Source: Cloeon dipterum
Lineage: Eukaryota; Arthropoda; Insecta; Ephemeroptera; Baetidae
NCBI RefSeq assembly: GCF_949628265.1
Contig: NC_088787.1
Span: 6,810,501-6,874,500, forward strand
DNA length: 64,000 nucleotides
Direction: 5' to 3'
Each line of letters starts with the position of its first letter. The stretch's first letter is position 1. Position numbers and translations under genes: made by a program. The notes beneath the pieces are model-generated. The model was not told where the DNA came from. It did no database searches and was given only the letters and a program-made list of their open reading frames with translations. Positions 47,656-59,317 of the stretch are shown one piece after another.

Positions 47656-50479
47656 ATGAACGACGAGGAGAAACTGAAATTGACAGAAAGGAAACTGCTA
47701 AATATGTCAAGAAGATGCAGTTTGCTTGAGCTTTCACGACGAAAAATCGTGAAGAATCTTGATTTCTACCAAGATTTTGAAGAATACGGGACGAGGCTGA
47801 AATCTCTGCGTAAATCAGTCTTATTTTTAATTTTTAATTGCGACATAACTAAACTTTAAGATCATTTTGCAGCTGTTTGTTTGCGCGATAAGTTGCTGCG
47901 GGAGCTGACCAGCCAGAAGTTTGATGGTGCTTTTGGGGATAGTATTCAAAATTTCGAAAAGAAGATCAAGGATTTTTCCTTTTTGCTGAGTTTGGAGACG
48001 AAATTAATTGAGCTCGACGGGCTCATGTCCTTTTGTCCGCACGAAAACCTCCACGAGCAACTTACGAGGGTAATGAAATGACGTAATTCACTTTTCTTCT
48101 AATTTTCTAAAAGTGGATCACTCACAGGTTGTACAGATGATCGCAGCTGACGCTCCCAACGTTCAGTCACTGATATTAAACGGACGAAATTCAATGGCTG
48201 AAATATACATATTATCGAGTAATTTTAGGCCATGCTACAATTTAGATCAAGCCTCACTTGAAGCCATTTGCAGTCTGAGCAAGCTCAAAAAGCTCGAGAT
48301 TTCCATGTGTGTGCGAGTTGAATTTTCTGATCTCATGCAGATTTGCGAGACTCTTCAGTTGTTGGAATATGTCGACGTCAAGATTAATAGAAACAGTCCC
48401 CTAGATTTTGGATCAATTGACAAATTTAAACGAAGCTTTTCTCGTTTGAAAGTGTTTAATGGTTTTGCAGAGCTATGGAGCCCAGAAGAACTGATGCGTT
48501 TGTGCATTGAACACCTTCCGAAGCTTAGATTGATGGACCACTTTGATAACAATACTCCTCAACTATTAGACCTAGTTAGATTGCCCTTGGAGACCTCCTC
48601 ATTGATGAATTTGGCCGTCTATCCAACCGCGCTGCCAATTAACCTTTATTTCCCGGAAGTGAGGCATCTTACGGTAAACACAACATATTTTGGACACAAT
48701 TAATACACATGCTGCATAATTTCCATTGAATGAATTACGAATGAAATATGAAAATTGGAAAGAGAAACGCATCTTGAAAACTGAAGGAAGTGGAGGGTTT
48801 TTCTCGACACCAAACGTGGTCCAAAATTCGAAAAACGCGCTTACGGATTACCTCAGGTTCAGCAGGGTAGTTCCGCTTAGTCAAGTGTGATAGCAATCAT
48901 CGTTACACGTCTTATGGCACTTTATTTTTCAAAAAATCTTGATAAAAATGCCGAGTTACAATGGTTTAAAGTCCGAAAATTAGCCCAGTGGTATATAGCA
49001 AATTGCTATTTTTCGGTATTCACTCTGGGTTGACACAAATTGGTACCTAAAATGAAGAGAAACTGATTTTTAAGTCTGTCGGTGTCTTGCAAAAATTAAA
49101 AAATTCTTAATTTTGATCGATTTAACAACTCGACATGAACATGCGAGGAAAAATCAAGTAGCGCGCGTTTTGGGCTTTTGGTGTTGACGAGTTCCATTCT
49201 ACTACCACTTGAAAGCCCCCGTCCGATAGTTTTTCCCACAGACCCAACCTATCAGCCAAGATTTAAAGGTCTCAACTGTGCAAGAATTTGCGACGCATTA
49301 TTATACAAACGCGAAATTTATTTTTACTCTCTTAAAATACGACCGCTCATTGTAACGATGACCACGAGCCATCATCAGATAGATATTTTTTCGGCTTTAA
49401 TTTGATTACTTAAATAACCTTTTTCCGGGTACCCCACCCTGAGATCGGTCCAGGAGCCACATTACGCGATTATCCCGAACCCAGCCACCATATTTTTGCA
49501 ACTTCACCGACTTTTCTCGTTCAAAAACCACCCACACCAAACGCCAAGCGCAAAGTGCATAGGAGTAATACGGTATTCAGCATGCATATTAACACCACTT
49601 ATTATTTATAGTTTAAATCATATTTGATGAAGCCTATATATATAGCCTGTTTTTTTTCAGATTGGCTGGCGTGATGGTTTGGATTCCTCGGAGAGCATTA
49701 TCGATTCCCTGCTTAGTTTTCCTAAAGTGGAGAGTCTTTTTGTTGATTATTATCTTTCTTCGAAAAAAATTTTTCCTCGGTTTTTGGATCGTTACGGTTC
49801 AAATCTAAGGAAACTTGTTATTAATTGCTATCGATTCCAAATAAAAATGGGAGAAATTATGAACCGTTGCAAGAAGTTAGAAAGGCTCGACTTGCATAAG
49901 GCTTATTTTTTTCCTGACGAGCCGTTGATGCCAACACAAACCTTTGCCGAGCTAAAGGAGCTGACATGGAAAATTCCAATTTTGTAGGATATTGACGCAA
50001 TCTCATTTGACTCCCCATTCTAATCAAAAAATATATTTTCTAGTAAGAACAGTAATTATGGTCAACATCTCCTACAGCTGCTCTCAGCACCAAAACTGGA
50101 AAAGGTCACTTTCACCTTAGGCAGGGGGGTTAGTATTGACCTTGATGTTCTGAAGGAAGTTTCAAATTTGATTGCCAATGGACAGATTCTTCGCGTGTTG
50201 AAGAGTTTAATAATTTACTTCCATTTAAGAAAAGAATTACGTGACATCATTGAAGTAGTGAACATTCTGATAACGAATGCGTGCGCCTTTCTCCCGAAAT
50301 TCACTCGGTTCGTCTTAGAACCTTACGGAGTGAGTCGCTTGACTCCACATAGCTTGCAGGGTGAATTTGAGGGGTTTAGTCAACCTGGTCTTCCACGATC
50401 AAAATCATCTATTTACGATTTCAGCAAGTTTGGACTACCCAACCTCGGCAAGTTCCTGTTCGCCTGCAGAATTGGCTAG
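47656..50479 (+). CDS. LRR gene P: leucine-rich-repeat-like protein, five coding exons, 551 aa
   Basis: Exons 47656-47809, 47873-48069, 48128-48673, 49661-49983, 50044-50479, in frame with GT-AG borders. The N-terminal 120 residues are helical and charged (LLELSRRKIVKNLDFY, then CLRDKLLRELTSQKF), reminiscent of the F-box-like start of arthropod LRR proteins. From about residue 120 there are irregular leucine-rich units such as LEAICSLSKLKKLEI, LLEYVDV, LERLDLH and LKELTW. There is no signal peptide or membrane segment. The acceptor of exon 3 was placed at CACTCACAG because only this keeps frame, and gene Q agrees. A ubiquitin-ligase adaptor role is a guess from architecture. Gene Q is its inverted copy, and a decayed relative lies at 16,036-18,135. 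Confidence 0.72.
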
Positions 50480-50905
50480 CAACTTTAAAATGTTAAATTT
50501 TATCATTTATCTCATATCTATAGAACATTTTTTCTTCACTTGCTAGCCTTTTTGATTGTGATTATCATCAGAAACAAGAAACTTTTAGTGGCCAGTATAT
50601 TTCGGTGTTTCCATGGCATCTCATACGAGAATATAAATAACGCGCTGAATTAAGTTGAAAAATCAATAAAAATGATTGCTGTCTGATGGTTTCCTTTTAT
50701 TTATTTCTTTAGGTACTCTAAAATTGAGTTATTTTTAAAGTTGCGCTTCTTGAAAAGAACACAATGACATGCAGTGGTTTGAATCAAATAATTATTTTAA
50801 GTATTGAATTTTGAACTTCTATTCAATGCTTCTTAACAAATATTTTTTCTTCTCTAACCACAGGACAACTCCAAAATATGCAGTTCTTATTTAATTGCCA
50901 AGTAA

Positions 50906-51310
50906 AGAAGTGCGTTCTGATCTCTGATCAGATTGTTTTGAAAAGATGGTGACGCGATGCTTAGCTATTCAAAATCTTAAATATCGGGGTCTAAACATCA
51001 TAATTGACAAAAAATAGCCGTTTGACCCGTTTCGACCTACCCTTATGAGCTCAAAGGTTTTTTTGCTCTTTTTTATCCTCTGACCGGGAAGGGCGCGCAC
51101 TGCACTAGCACGAATGCTGAAACCCGGGTAACAATAACACCGCGAACGGATAACATGGGCGCACCAGGCCGCACAGGGACCCGGCCCACTCAAGGGCCAC
51201 TTGCCTCCGCATCGAGGACTTTTTTTGAAACGCTAGACATTCGTCCCGTGAAGCCAAATGACGTATACTGGAAAGGTGCAAAGCAGCAAGTAGCGATTCA
51301 GCCTAGAGCT
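50906..51310. other. Spacer with GC-rich segment
   Basis: A GC-rich stretch (about 51,070-51,260) precedes the 5S-like pseudogene. It contains an open frame without recognisable features. It could be part of a retroposed element. Confidence 0.3.
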
Positions 51311-51418
51311 ATATGCAGCCAGCAGCAAGGCGGTCATCCATCAAGCTACCGATTGCGACGAATGCTGCTTAACTTCGGTGATCTAACGAGAACTGGTGTG
51401 TCCAACATGGTACACCCT
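51311..51418 (-). pseudogene. 5S rRNA-like pseudogene
   Basis: On the minus strand the sequence retains the 5S internal region (ACCGAAGTTAAGCAGC) and GATGGATGACCGCCTT, with many substitutions elsewhere. It lies about 5 kb from the 5S gene cluster and next to a GC-rich segment, so it may be a 5S-derived retroelement (SINE3-like) rather than a displaced gene. Confidence 0.6.
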
Positions 51419-51668
51419 AGACTTAGACCCCTCGTTTAGGGGTGCTAATCGTTCAACTCTAGTTTCTATACACCAACCCACTCAAAAATTAAAACTTTTT
51501 AAGGCTCTAGATTTTGTATTATTTTTCGTCTTTACTTAAAAAATTATATTTGACTGTTTCGGTTTGAAAGAAGGGAAAGGGGTGGTAGTTTATAGGGACT
51601 TTTATATATATCGAAGTCCAGTGGAAAACGTTATTATCGAAATAGTAGCATAATATGGGGAAGAAAGG

Positions 51669-51868
51669 GGTAGTTTTGGCAATTCTAAAGGTTTGAATCC
51701 AGCCCCAATGGTCCCTCCGACCCTGGTAGGTACTACGACCTCAGTGATCCCTCCAGACCTTGAAACGTATCCTGCCACTTCGGCAACTCCGGCCCCTCCG
51801 ACCCTGGTAACTATCGTCCATTTCAACACCTTAGCATGACGTTAACGAGTGATTGACTTCTTCAAACC
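51669..51868. repeat. Right arm of the inverted repeat around LRR gene P
   Basis: Reverse complement of 46,871-47,134; the outer end is CTTCTTCAAACC. About 60 bases of the left arm are missing here. Confidence 0.65.
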
Positions 51869-52361
51869 AAAATATTCCACAGCAAATAAGCCGAATATTT
51901 GGACAGTGCGACCAAAACTGTAAATATAATAATGTGAATAATTTATTAGTTTGCCCCTCTGAATTCTCTCCTTGGTATGGTATGCGTTAGAATTCTTCTG
52001 CAGCATTGTTTGGTGTGTTTCGACAGAAATATTGAAGAGGATTAGAGGTACCGCACTCTGACACTTTTAGGGAACAAGAAAATAGCACAAGATTTCAAGT
52101 TGGTGGAGACAGTCCTTAGCATGTGAGTAACCTTTTTCCTAAAATATTTAAGTGCTATCCTCATCTAGGTTAATTTTGGCTTAAATCCTTATGGGAGGAA
52201 TTTCCGGGGATTCGTATATCAATCCTGTTTAAAAGCTTAATTTCCTTGCTTGCACTTTAATGTTAACACTATAAAAATCCTATTTATTGTTTTAGATAAT
52301 TTATTCCGAGTTGAGAGAAGCGCACGATCCCATCCAGTAGAGAAAGAAGCAGCCCTTCGTG
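51869..52361. other. 5' region of TAZ-N
   Basis: Contains a possible leader exon ending near 52,120 (AGCATGTGAG) and an intron-like AT-rich part up to the ATG exon. No TATA box was identified. Confidence 0.35.
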
Positions 52362-55300
52362 ATGAATCATTTTGGTTTAATTCCCACAATTGCGCCGGCT
52401 TTATGCCCACCTATCGAGGAAGCCACTCCTGAAATGCAAAGGCATTTAGAAGGTTTGCTTCACGGCTTAAAGTGCGAAAAGCACACGCAATACCAACAGG
52501 TTCACTTTAGAGCGACAATAATTTTCGTTTTTTTAGCTAATATAAAGTATAAAATTTCAGTGTTTCTATCCATACTGCAAGAAAATGAGGAGTGTTTTGG
52601 ACCACATGATCACCTGCCAGCAGGGCACGCTTTGTCACATTCCTCTCTGCTTGTCATCGAAAAATCTTTTGTTGCATTGGAGTCGATGCAGTAAACAATA
52701 CTGTCCCTTATGTACACCCGTGAATCAGATTAGCCTAATTCTAAAAATTGATGTCAGGCATTTGGCTTCTTTGCTGCACGCCCAAAAATGCGTCAAACAA
52801 GCGGCGCAAGAGGTGAGATTTAAAATTACAGCGTTATTTAAAAGAAAAAATTGAATTTAAATTCGCCAGGTGTATAAACCCTCAGTTTTCGAAGTTTAAA
52901 TCCGCCAACAGATGGCGCCACCGTGTATTTTGTGATGAAAATTAATTTTAAGGCACTTTTCGCTGTGATTTCAGACTTGATCTTTCTGCTGTGCATTCTT
53001 TAGTTAATATTCTTTCTTTAGACGTGCTGAAAACCAAAATCGGTTCAAGAAAATCGAGTGAAAACTATTTTTTGAAATATTAAATATTTTCCAACGTTTC
53101 CTACGGCGAATTACTGGACTGATTTTGGTTTGCAGCACGTCAAAAAAACAGATATTATGTGATGAATGCAGAGTGACAGGATTGAGTCTGAAATTGCAGC
53201 GGAAATGCCTTAAAACTAAATTTATCACTAAAGTATACGGTGGTGCCATCTTTCTGTTGGTGACTTCGAACACGAAGGAATTATACAACTGGTGTATTAA
53301 TTGCAGTGTACCAACCCTGACTGTGAGTATGGGAAATATTTTCTTAGTCACCTGGCCACCTGCCGTGAATATATTTTTTGTCGGGAGTCTTTTTGCTTGC
53401 CATCCAAAAGAATTTTGTGGCATTGGAAGGTTTGCACCGAACAAGACTGTCCCATTTGTTCACCACTGAGGCAGGACGACCCAATAGGTAAAATTTCTTA
53501 ATTTTCCTCCTGGAAACGTTAACAATTTTAATTCTGCAGTGTCTCAGTCGTCACGACGACAGCTACTAAATTCCTTTGATGCAAGTGGCCCTGAGGAATC
53601 GACCAAAGACACTTCCTCGCATTTTACGGCAGGAGAGAATAATGAAACTTATGGTACGGCATCAATTGTTGACCAGCAGCAGAGGAAGAAGCCTTCAAGC
53701 ACTGCTGTTCACGAATCTTATGTTGCTGAAGCTTCGTCTGAAGAAAAAGTGAGACGCGTACTTTTCACAGGGATCGCAAAAAACCACATTTTTACCTGCA
53801 AAAAACGCACTGCACTGCAAAATTATTTTTTCTGCGCATTATTTTCCAAAACGATAAAAATTCTCACAAAAAATAACCACAGTGGGACTTTTTTTTCAAA
53901 AAATCAGTGTAAAAGCCAATAGTTTCGCCAAAAGCCTGACAATTTTTTATTCTCATCGACGTTTTTGTGAAAACTGGCGAACCCTGGTTCTTTTAAATTC
54001 AATTCTTAAATTTTTATAATGACTGGAATTTAAACCATCGGCTGACAGGCAAACCTTTCTCCTAGCTTTTTTAAAAACTCTGATTAATTTAATGAATACC
54101 GTTTTTTAAGCTTTTAAATCAGCCTGTTAGGATAAAATTTTAAATAAAACTCTAGTAGAAAAATTACCATGAGCTCTACTACATATTTTTACTCAGCAAA
54201 TAATTAATTAACCATCATTATTATTTTCGTTATAGGAGAATGTACGCTCTTACTTGAAAATGTTGGTGCATGCCCTAAATTGCGCTAAATCATCCCGGGT
54301 TCCAGCTGAAAGCGGAAAGGAGGTAAAACAATAAATGCTTTCAAATATTTACCATCAGCGGATTGAATTTTTGCTCTGCAGTGCTCTTCCCCGGCTTGCA
54401 CGACGATGAAAAAGCTTTTCCACCACATAAACACCTGTCACGAGGGAAAGTCTTGTCTGACTGCTCTTTGCTCCGAAACTAAACCAATTTTATCGCACCT
54501 GAGGCAATGCACCAATAGGGACTGTTCCTATTGTTCCCTACTGCCGCAGACAAACCCGAATGGTATTTTTTGAAATTTTTAATTCTATATCAGATTGTAA
54601 TGCTTCTTTTTGCAGCTCATCCGACACAGCAGCCATTAGTTGGTGATTTGAGAGGCGTGCAACCTGGAACTACCGTTGCATGGAAAAATTTTGCGTCCAA
54701 AGTCATCGACAATCCAATGATTAGAAATGTGAGTTTCGCTTTTTATCAGCCTGCTTTTCGGATCTTTAAGTTACTTTTGGCACCTTCTCTAATTTTATTG
54801 TCACGCATAACCCGCATAACCACGATCACTTCCGCCATTCTACCGGAAAATTATTATTTTTCAAGTTTACCCGAATTGCATTTGATGTAAAATTGAGTTT
54901 TTATTTTAAGAAAAAAAAAAGGAAAAATTTCCGGAGCTGAAAAATGTTTCCCTTCGGCCCTTCCGGCAAATAAGCAATATCGAACTTTGGTTTAAAATTT
55001 TGTCAGTCGCGTGAGCTACCACCAAAATTGTTAAAGCCAAAATTTCGATTAAAAATAAAACGTGATTATTTTTTCAAGATCCCAATAATGGTGCTAATTT
55101 TAATTTTTTTCTGCTCTTTTTTCAATGCAGCCAATGACGATGCCGCAAAAACAGCTCACTATCGGGCATTCTGGCCTGCAAGGCCAAGTGGCTACAGAAC
55201 CTTATGGTCAAGGAAAAACGAGAAGTCGAAGCCCAGAGGATCTGGAAAATCGCAATGAAGAGTAAGCTTAGAACGAAATAGTTTAAATACTCTATGAATA

Positions 55301-55730
55301 TTTATTTAATTTAATAGGTTTCTAGCAAGAGGCCTTTCTTGGGCTCGTAATGAAAAGGAATATGAGACTGGAAGGGTGAGTTGTATCTAAAACAAAAAAT
55401 TTAGAATGAAACGAATTAAAGAGTTAATTATTTTCCAGTATTTTAATCTTGCCACGAACCAGCAATCTGGTAAGTCTAATTGTAAAGCTATGTAACATTT
55501 CAACGGGGGATATAAAAAGTATTTTAACTTAAAATACACTAGGAATTAAAATAACCAACGATATCTTTCATATATCTGGTCACATTTTTATATGATAAAT
55601 ACTCCATAAAGCAGGGAAATAAATAACTTAGGAAATTTCGCTTTTGCTTTTAGAACAAAACTCTTCCGCTACCGAATGGGATTCACATTCGGACATGAAT
55701 CCTTTACATCAGCAGTTCAGCAAGCATTGA
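52362..55730 (+). CDS. TAZ-N: triple TAZ1-type zinc finger protein, eleven exons, about 485 aa
   Basis: Exons 52362-52499, 52561-52812, 53307-53487, 53540-53748, 54236-54322, 54382-54562, 54616-54728, 55131-55261, 55318-55375, 55439-55469, 55654-55730; all joins in frame. Domain 1: LEGLLHGLKC, CFYPYC, HMITC, LC, LC, HWSRCSKQYCPLC. In the same exon, without an intron, follows the helix of domain 2 (LASLLHAQKC), whose fingers are in the next exon: CTNPDC, HLATC, FC, FC, HWKVCTEQDCPIC. A Ser/Gln-rich linker leads to domain 3: LKMLVHALNC, CSSPAC, HINTC, SC, LC, HLRQCTNRDCSYC. The C-terminal exons are weakly conserved. The model ends at TGA 55,728-55,730, but another frame of the last exon (QQALTLGLYTLYYGL) looks like the family exon 5 and continues to 55,802 and then 55,883-55,947, so a frameshift is possible. 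Confidence 0.72.
52914..53260. mobile_element. Fold-back MITE copy 6
   Basis: The same family as the five copies in the F/G/H array: CAACAGATGGCGCCACCGT at the left, its inverted form at the right, and GACGTGCTGAAAACCAAAAT inside. It lies in intron 2 of TAZ-N, between TAZ domain 2 helix and fingers, and is the most diverged copy. Confidence 0.7.
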
Positions 55731-55947
55731 CACTTGGCCTCTATACTCTATATTATGGACTGAATCAAAAATCCCAAAGATCTAAAGACACACCAGCAAA
55801 AGGTAAATAATTAATTCGTTTACAATTCGTTTACTCAATTTTCATCTTTAATGTGCATGAATCCAACTATTTTCCTTAAAAGCAATTGAAATTCAATCAA
55901 AAGTCGCAATTGCAGCAGCTGTTGCAAGAACGTGGGACAAATTTTAA
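55731..55947 (+). other. Possible alternative 3' end of TAZ-N
   Basis: In a second frame the last exon continues to a donor GCAAAAG|GTAAAT at 55,802, and a further exon 55,883-55,947 encodes AIEIQSKVAIAAAVART and a stop. It fits the family layout better than the primary frame but needs a one-base shift. Confidence 0.35.
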
Positions 55948-56052
55948 TCTTTATTAGATATTAATTAAATCGTGCGTTAATATAGCTTTAAAGAACTGTT
56001 TTAACACTGGAAATTAAGGATTAATACTAGTTTTAAAGATTTTGCTGCCTTT

Positions 56053-56069
56053 CCCCCCCCCCCCCCCCC
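56053..56069. repeat. Run of 17 cytosines
   Basis: A homopolymer just upstream of the first 5S gene; its length may be unreliable in the assembly. Confidence 0.8.
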
Positions 56070-56125
56070 GAGACAAATAGATTTCCTGGGCAAATTGTGG
56101 TTTTGGACTTTGTGAGCGTGCCTTC

Positions 56126-56244
56126 GCCTACGACCACATTACGTTGAAAACACCGGTTCTCGTCCGATCACCGAAGTTAAGCAACGTCGAGTGCAGTCAG
56201 TACTTGGATGGGTGACCGCCTGGGAACACTGCATGTTGTAAGCG
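56126..56244 (+). rRNA. 5S ribosomal RNA, copy 1
   Basis: Starts GCCTACGACCACATTACGTT, carries the internal control region (TCCGATCACCGAAGTTAAGC) and GATGGGTGACCGCCTGGGAA, and ends GCATGTTGTAAGC. The ends pair as in a 5S helix I, with one A where copy 3 has G. T-rich sequence follows. Transcribed by RNA polymerase III. Confidence 0.93.
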
Positions 56245-56603
56245 CCCCTATTTTGCTTTTTTCCATTAATTCCGTCTCATTTGCTTCATTTTTAGATCCA
56301 TTATCCTGCTTCTCGTAATTAATATTGATTTTAAAAAATATATGTTAAATTTTAAACCACTTTTTGTGGTTTATTTTAAATACAGAAATCACAACAGTAA
56401 TATTTTACTTCTTTAACAGTCCCTTGCTCTAAAACGTAAAATATTTTACTTTTTTCTTTTTTTATCATTTTTCTGTCTGTGATTGCTGTTAGGAAATAGA
56501 AAAAATTTCATTATTGTTTTGGTCCAGAGTAGATAAATTCTTAATATTGAACATTTCTCACCAAAATTAGTTGAAAAATACGCAACGATAAAAAGGGAAG
56601 AGC

Positions 56604-56721
56604 GCCTACAACATGCAGTGTTCCCAGGCGGTCACCCATCCAAGTACTGACTGCACTCAACGTTGCTTAACTTCGGTGATCGGACGAGAACCGGTGTTTT
56701 CAACGTGATGTGGTCGTAGGC
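56604..56721 (-). rRNA. 5S ribosomal RNA, copy 2
   Basis: Minus-strand copy from GCCTACGACC (56,721) to GTAGGC (56,604). Nearly identical to copy 1. Its upstream flank CTTTGGACTTCGAGACATCG is shared with copy 3, with which it stands head to head. Confidence 0.92.
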
Positions 56722-56734
56722 GATGGCGATGTCT

Positions 56735-56925
56735 CGAAGTCCAAAGCCCCAATTCGCCCAGTGGAGCGAAGAAAGGAGCCAAAAGCCTAGCATAAAATTC
56801 GATTTAAGATTTCTGAGACCGACTGAAAGGACAAACTAATTTTTCAACAATTATTTATAATATATTTAATTTTAGTGCTGATTTCCTTGCTCCACTGGGC
56901 GAATTGGGGCTTTGGACTTCGGGAC
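56735..56925. repeat. Inverted upstream regions of 5S copies 2 and 3
   Basis: TCCAAAGCCCCAATTCGCCC at the left is repeated as its reverse complement at about 56,891-56,917. These are probably the external promoter regions of the divergent 5S genes. A weaker match (TTTTGGACTTTGTGAG) precedes copy 1. Confidence 0.7.
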
Positions 56926-56934
56926 CGCGACATC

Positions 56935-57052
56935 GCCTACGACCATATCACGTTGAAAACACCGGTTCTCGTCCGATCACCGAAATTAAGCAACGTCGAG
57001 TGCAGTCAGTACTTGGATGGGTGACCGCCTGGGAACACTGCATGTTGTAGGC
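56935..57052 (+). rRNA. 5S ribosomal RNA, copy 3
   Basis: GCCTACGACCATATCACGTT to GCATGTTGTAGGC, followed directly by GCTTTTT, a clear polymerase III terminator. The ends pair perfectly; probably the best functional copy. Confidence 0.94.
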
Positions 57053-57349
57053 GCTTTTTCCCTTTTTCCTTTTTTAAAATTTTTATCTAGTTTTGGTTCA
57101 AAATGATCTACCCTGGACCAGAACAACTATCGCAATTTTTTATTGTTATTCAGAAACAAAAATCAGGGGGTAAATAAAAAAATAGTTTAAACATTGTATG
57201 TTTAAAAGTTAAATATTATTATTATTGTGATTCTCTTCTATGAAAAATCCAAAGAAATTGGTTTAAAATGATTTTTTTTAAATTGTATATTATTTCAAAA
57301 ATAATACGAAGCCAATAATGGTAGAAAAAAGCAAAAAGGGAATCATTGC

Positions 57350-57467
57350 GCCTACAACATACGGTGTTCCCAGGCGGTCACCCATCCAGGTACTGACCAT
57401 ACTCAATGTTGCTTTACTTCGGTGATCAGACGAGAACCGGTGTTTTCAACGTGATGTGGTCGTAGGC
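57350..57467 (-). rRNA. 5S ribosomal RNA, copy 4 (diverged)
   Basis: Minus-strand copy with changes inside the control region (GAAGTAAAGCAACATTGAG instead of GAAGTTAAGCAACGTTGAG) and other substitutions (GGTCAGTACC, ACACCGTATG). Possibly a pseudogene. Confidence 0.8.
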
Positions 57468-58899
57468 GATGAAACGGGAGCAAACGTCTTGTAGATATTT
57501 TAAAGCAATATTTCCAGTGGAGTAGATTTAATAATTGCTATTAAAATGAAAAAATATTTTCGCTTCCAGTGCATCTTCAACCATGACATCTGTAGGTAGA
57601 CGATAATATTTAATTTAAACTTACTGTAACCACGGAGAATCGAGTAAGACTGGCAAATATCTAGCTTTTGAAAACGTAACTATATTATTTTATAACTGCT
57701 ATATATGTGACTCATTGTCAAAATTATCTTTCTGTCGTTTTTTAAATGACTATATATGTATATCCTTCTAAATTAACATTAATTTAACTTTTATAATGTA
57801 TTTTGTAAATGTGCAGAACTAACCGCTAGACTAAATTGAGATGTGATTTTACAACTCAATAAAGTGCACTGAATCTACCCACCTCTAAATATTTAATGCA
57901 TTTTAATTTTCAACAGTTACATGAGAGTTACAGATTAGCTTTAATGCAAAGTAGAAACGTCAAAATAAGTGGATCGAAGTATTTCCAACATGAATTTCTG
58001 TTGAAAATTTAAGGTATTTTCTTGAACAAAGACGTAACACTGAATTTCAAACTTCAAACAAGGCACCGCACAAATTAAAAAAAGAACTGTTAATAATTAT
58101 TTTATTGTGGTTTTTAATGCTGTAAATTTGAAATCGTAACTGTGTATGCTTTCGATTTTGGCTTTAAAATTTGATAGTCAAATTTGAAGTGAGAGATTTA
58201 AGAATTCCCTACATTGGTCATCATTTTTATTGAAGATCCACAAAGAAGATTTCACTCCAGTAGTTCCAGCAGAAAAACATTATTGAAATAATGCTATGGA
58301 CAGTGGTAGAATTGAAATAAAATATTTTGTGTACATTTTTCCCCAAGTGCCGTTGTCGTGACAGAACAGACGGCGGCCTCGTCTGCGCTAATGCAGACCC
58401 AAGAAACACCGTTCCGCCGCGGCCCAAGGGAGAATTTCTCCCTGCAAGACCGAGAGTGAAAGCACTACAGTCCAGCGCAAACACACAAACACAACCATGA
58501 GCCGCGCGGCAACCACGTAGCAAGCAAGCAGTGGTCTTCAAAGTAGCACAGGTTGCATAGCTTCTACTTTTGCAGGCGTTTTAAAATAGTGGTGCCACTT
58601 CGAGAAGCACAAACAACAACAGCTGCAAGATATTTTTATAGATATAAATTCAGGATAAATGTTTATTTAAATGAATGCCAATAGAGTAATTATTTGTTGA
58701 TCGAATTCTAGAAAAAATATGTTTTCAGCTTATATTTTAAATTTAAATTGGAATATTAGCAGTAATATTTTAGTGATTTCCTATCGTTTCACCAAAAGAA
58801 GTTTAAATTTAACTTGGAACAGTGTTTGAGTGATAAAGCAACAAATTAATTCCAGGTTTACTATATGTATTTCTAGCTTTCTAAATTCAAAATTTAAAT
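57468..58899. other. Spacer between the 5S cluster and gene Q
   Basis: Mostly AT-rich. A GC-rich island at about 58,340-58,520 includes an open frame without recognisable features. No RNA gene is identified. Confidence 0.4.
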
Positions 58900-59317
58900 G
58901 CAATTAAAAAAGAACTGCACTTTTTGGAGTTGTCCATTGATAAGAGGAGAAAAAATATTAGTTGAGAAGCATTTAATAGGTGCTAAAAAGTCAACATTTA
59001 AAATAATTATTTGATACAAACCACTCGTCATTTGTGTTCTATTCAAGAAGCGCAACTTTAAAAATTTCTCAACTTTAGAGCACCAAGAGAAATAAATAAA
59101 AGAAAACCATCAGACAGCATTCATTTTTATTGATTTTTCAACTAAATTCAGCGCGTTATTTATATTCTCGTATGAGATGACATGGAAACACCGAAATATA
59201 CTGGCCACTAAAAGTTTTCTTGTTTCTGATGATAATCAAAATCAAAAAGGCTAGCAAGTGAAGAAAAAATGGTATATAGATATGAGATAAATGATAAAAT
59301 TTAACATTTTAAAGTTG

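Larger units (their letters stand above)
47143..50905 (+). repeat. Inverted duplication, copy 1 (LRR gene P)
   Basis: Matches 58,900-62,350 in reverse complement, exons and most introns and flanks included. Intron 3 differs between copies. Confidence 0.8.

Noticed and set aside
58227..58541. Open frame of 104 codons on the minus strand in a GC-rich island
   Set aside because: Cysteines are not arranged as in TAZ domains, and the frame runs into AT-rich sequence; coding status cannot be supported.
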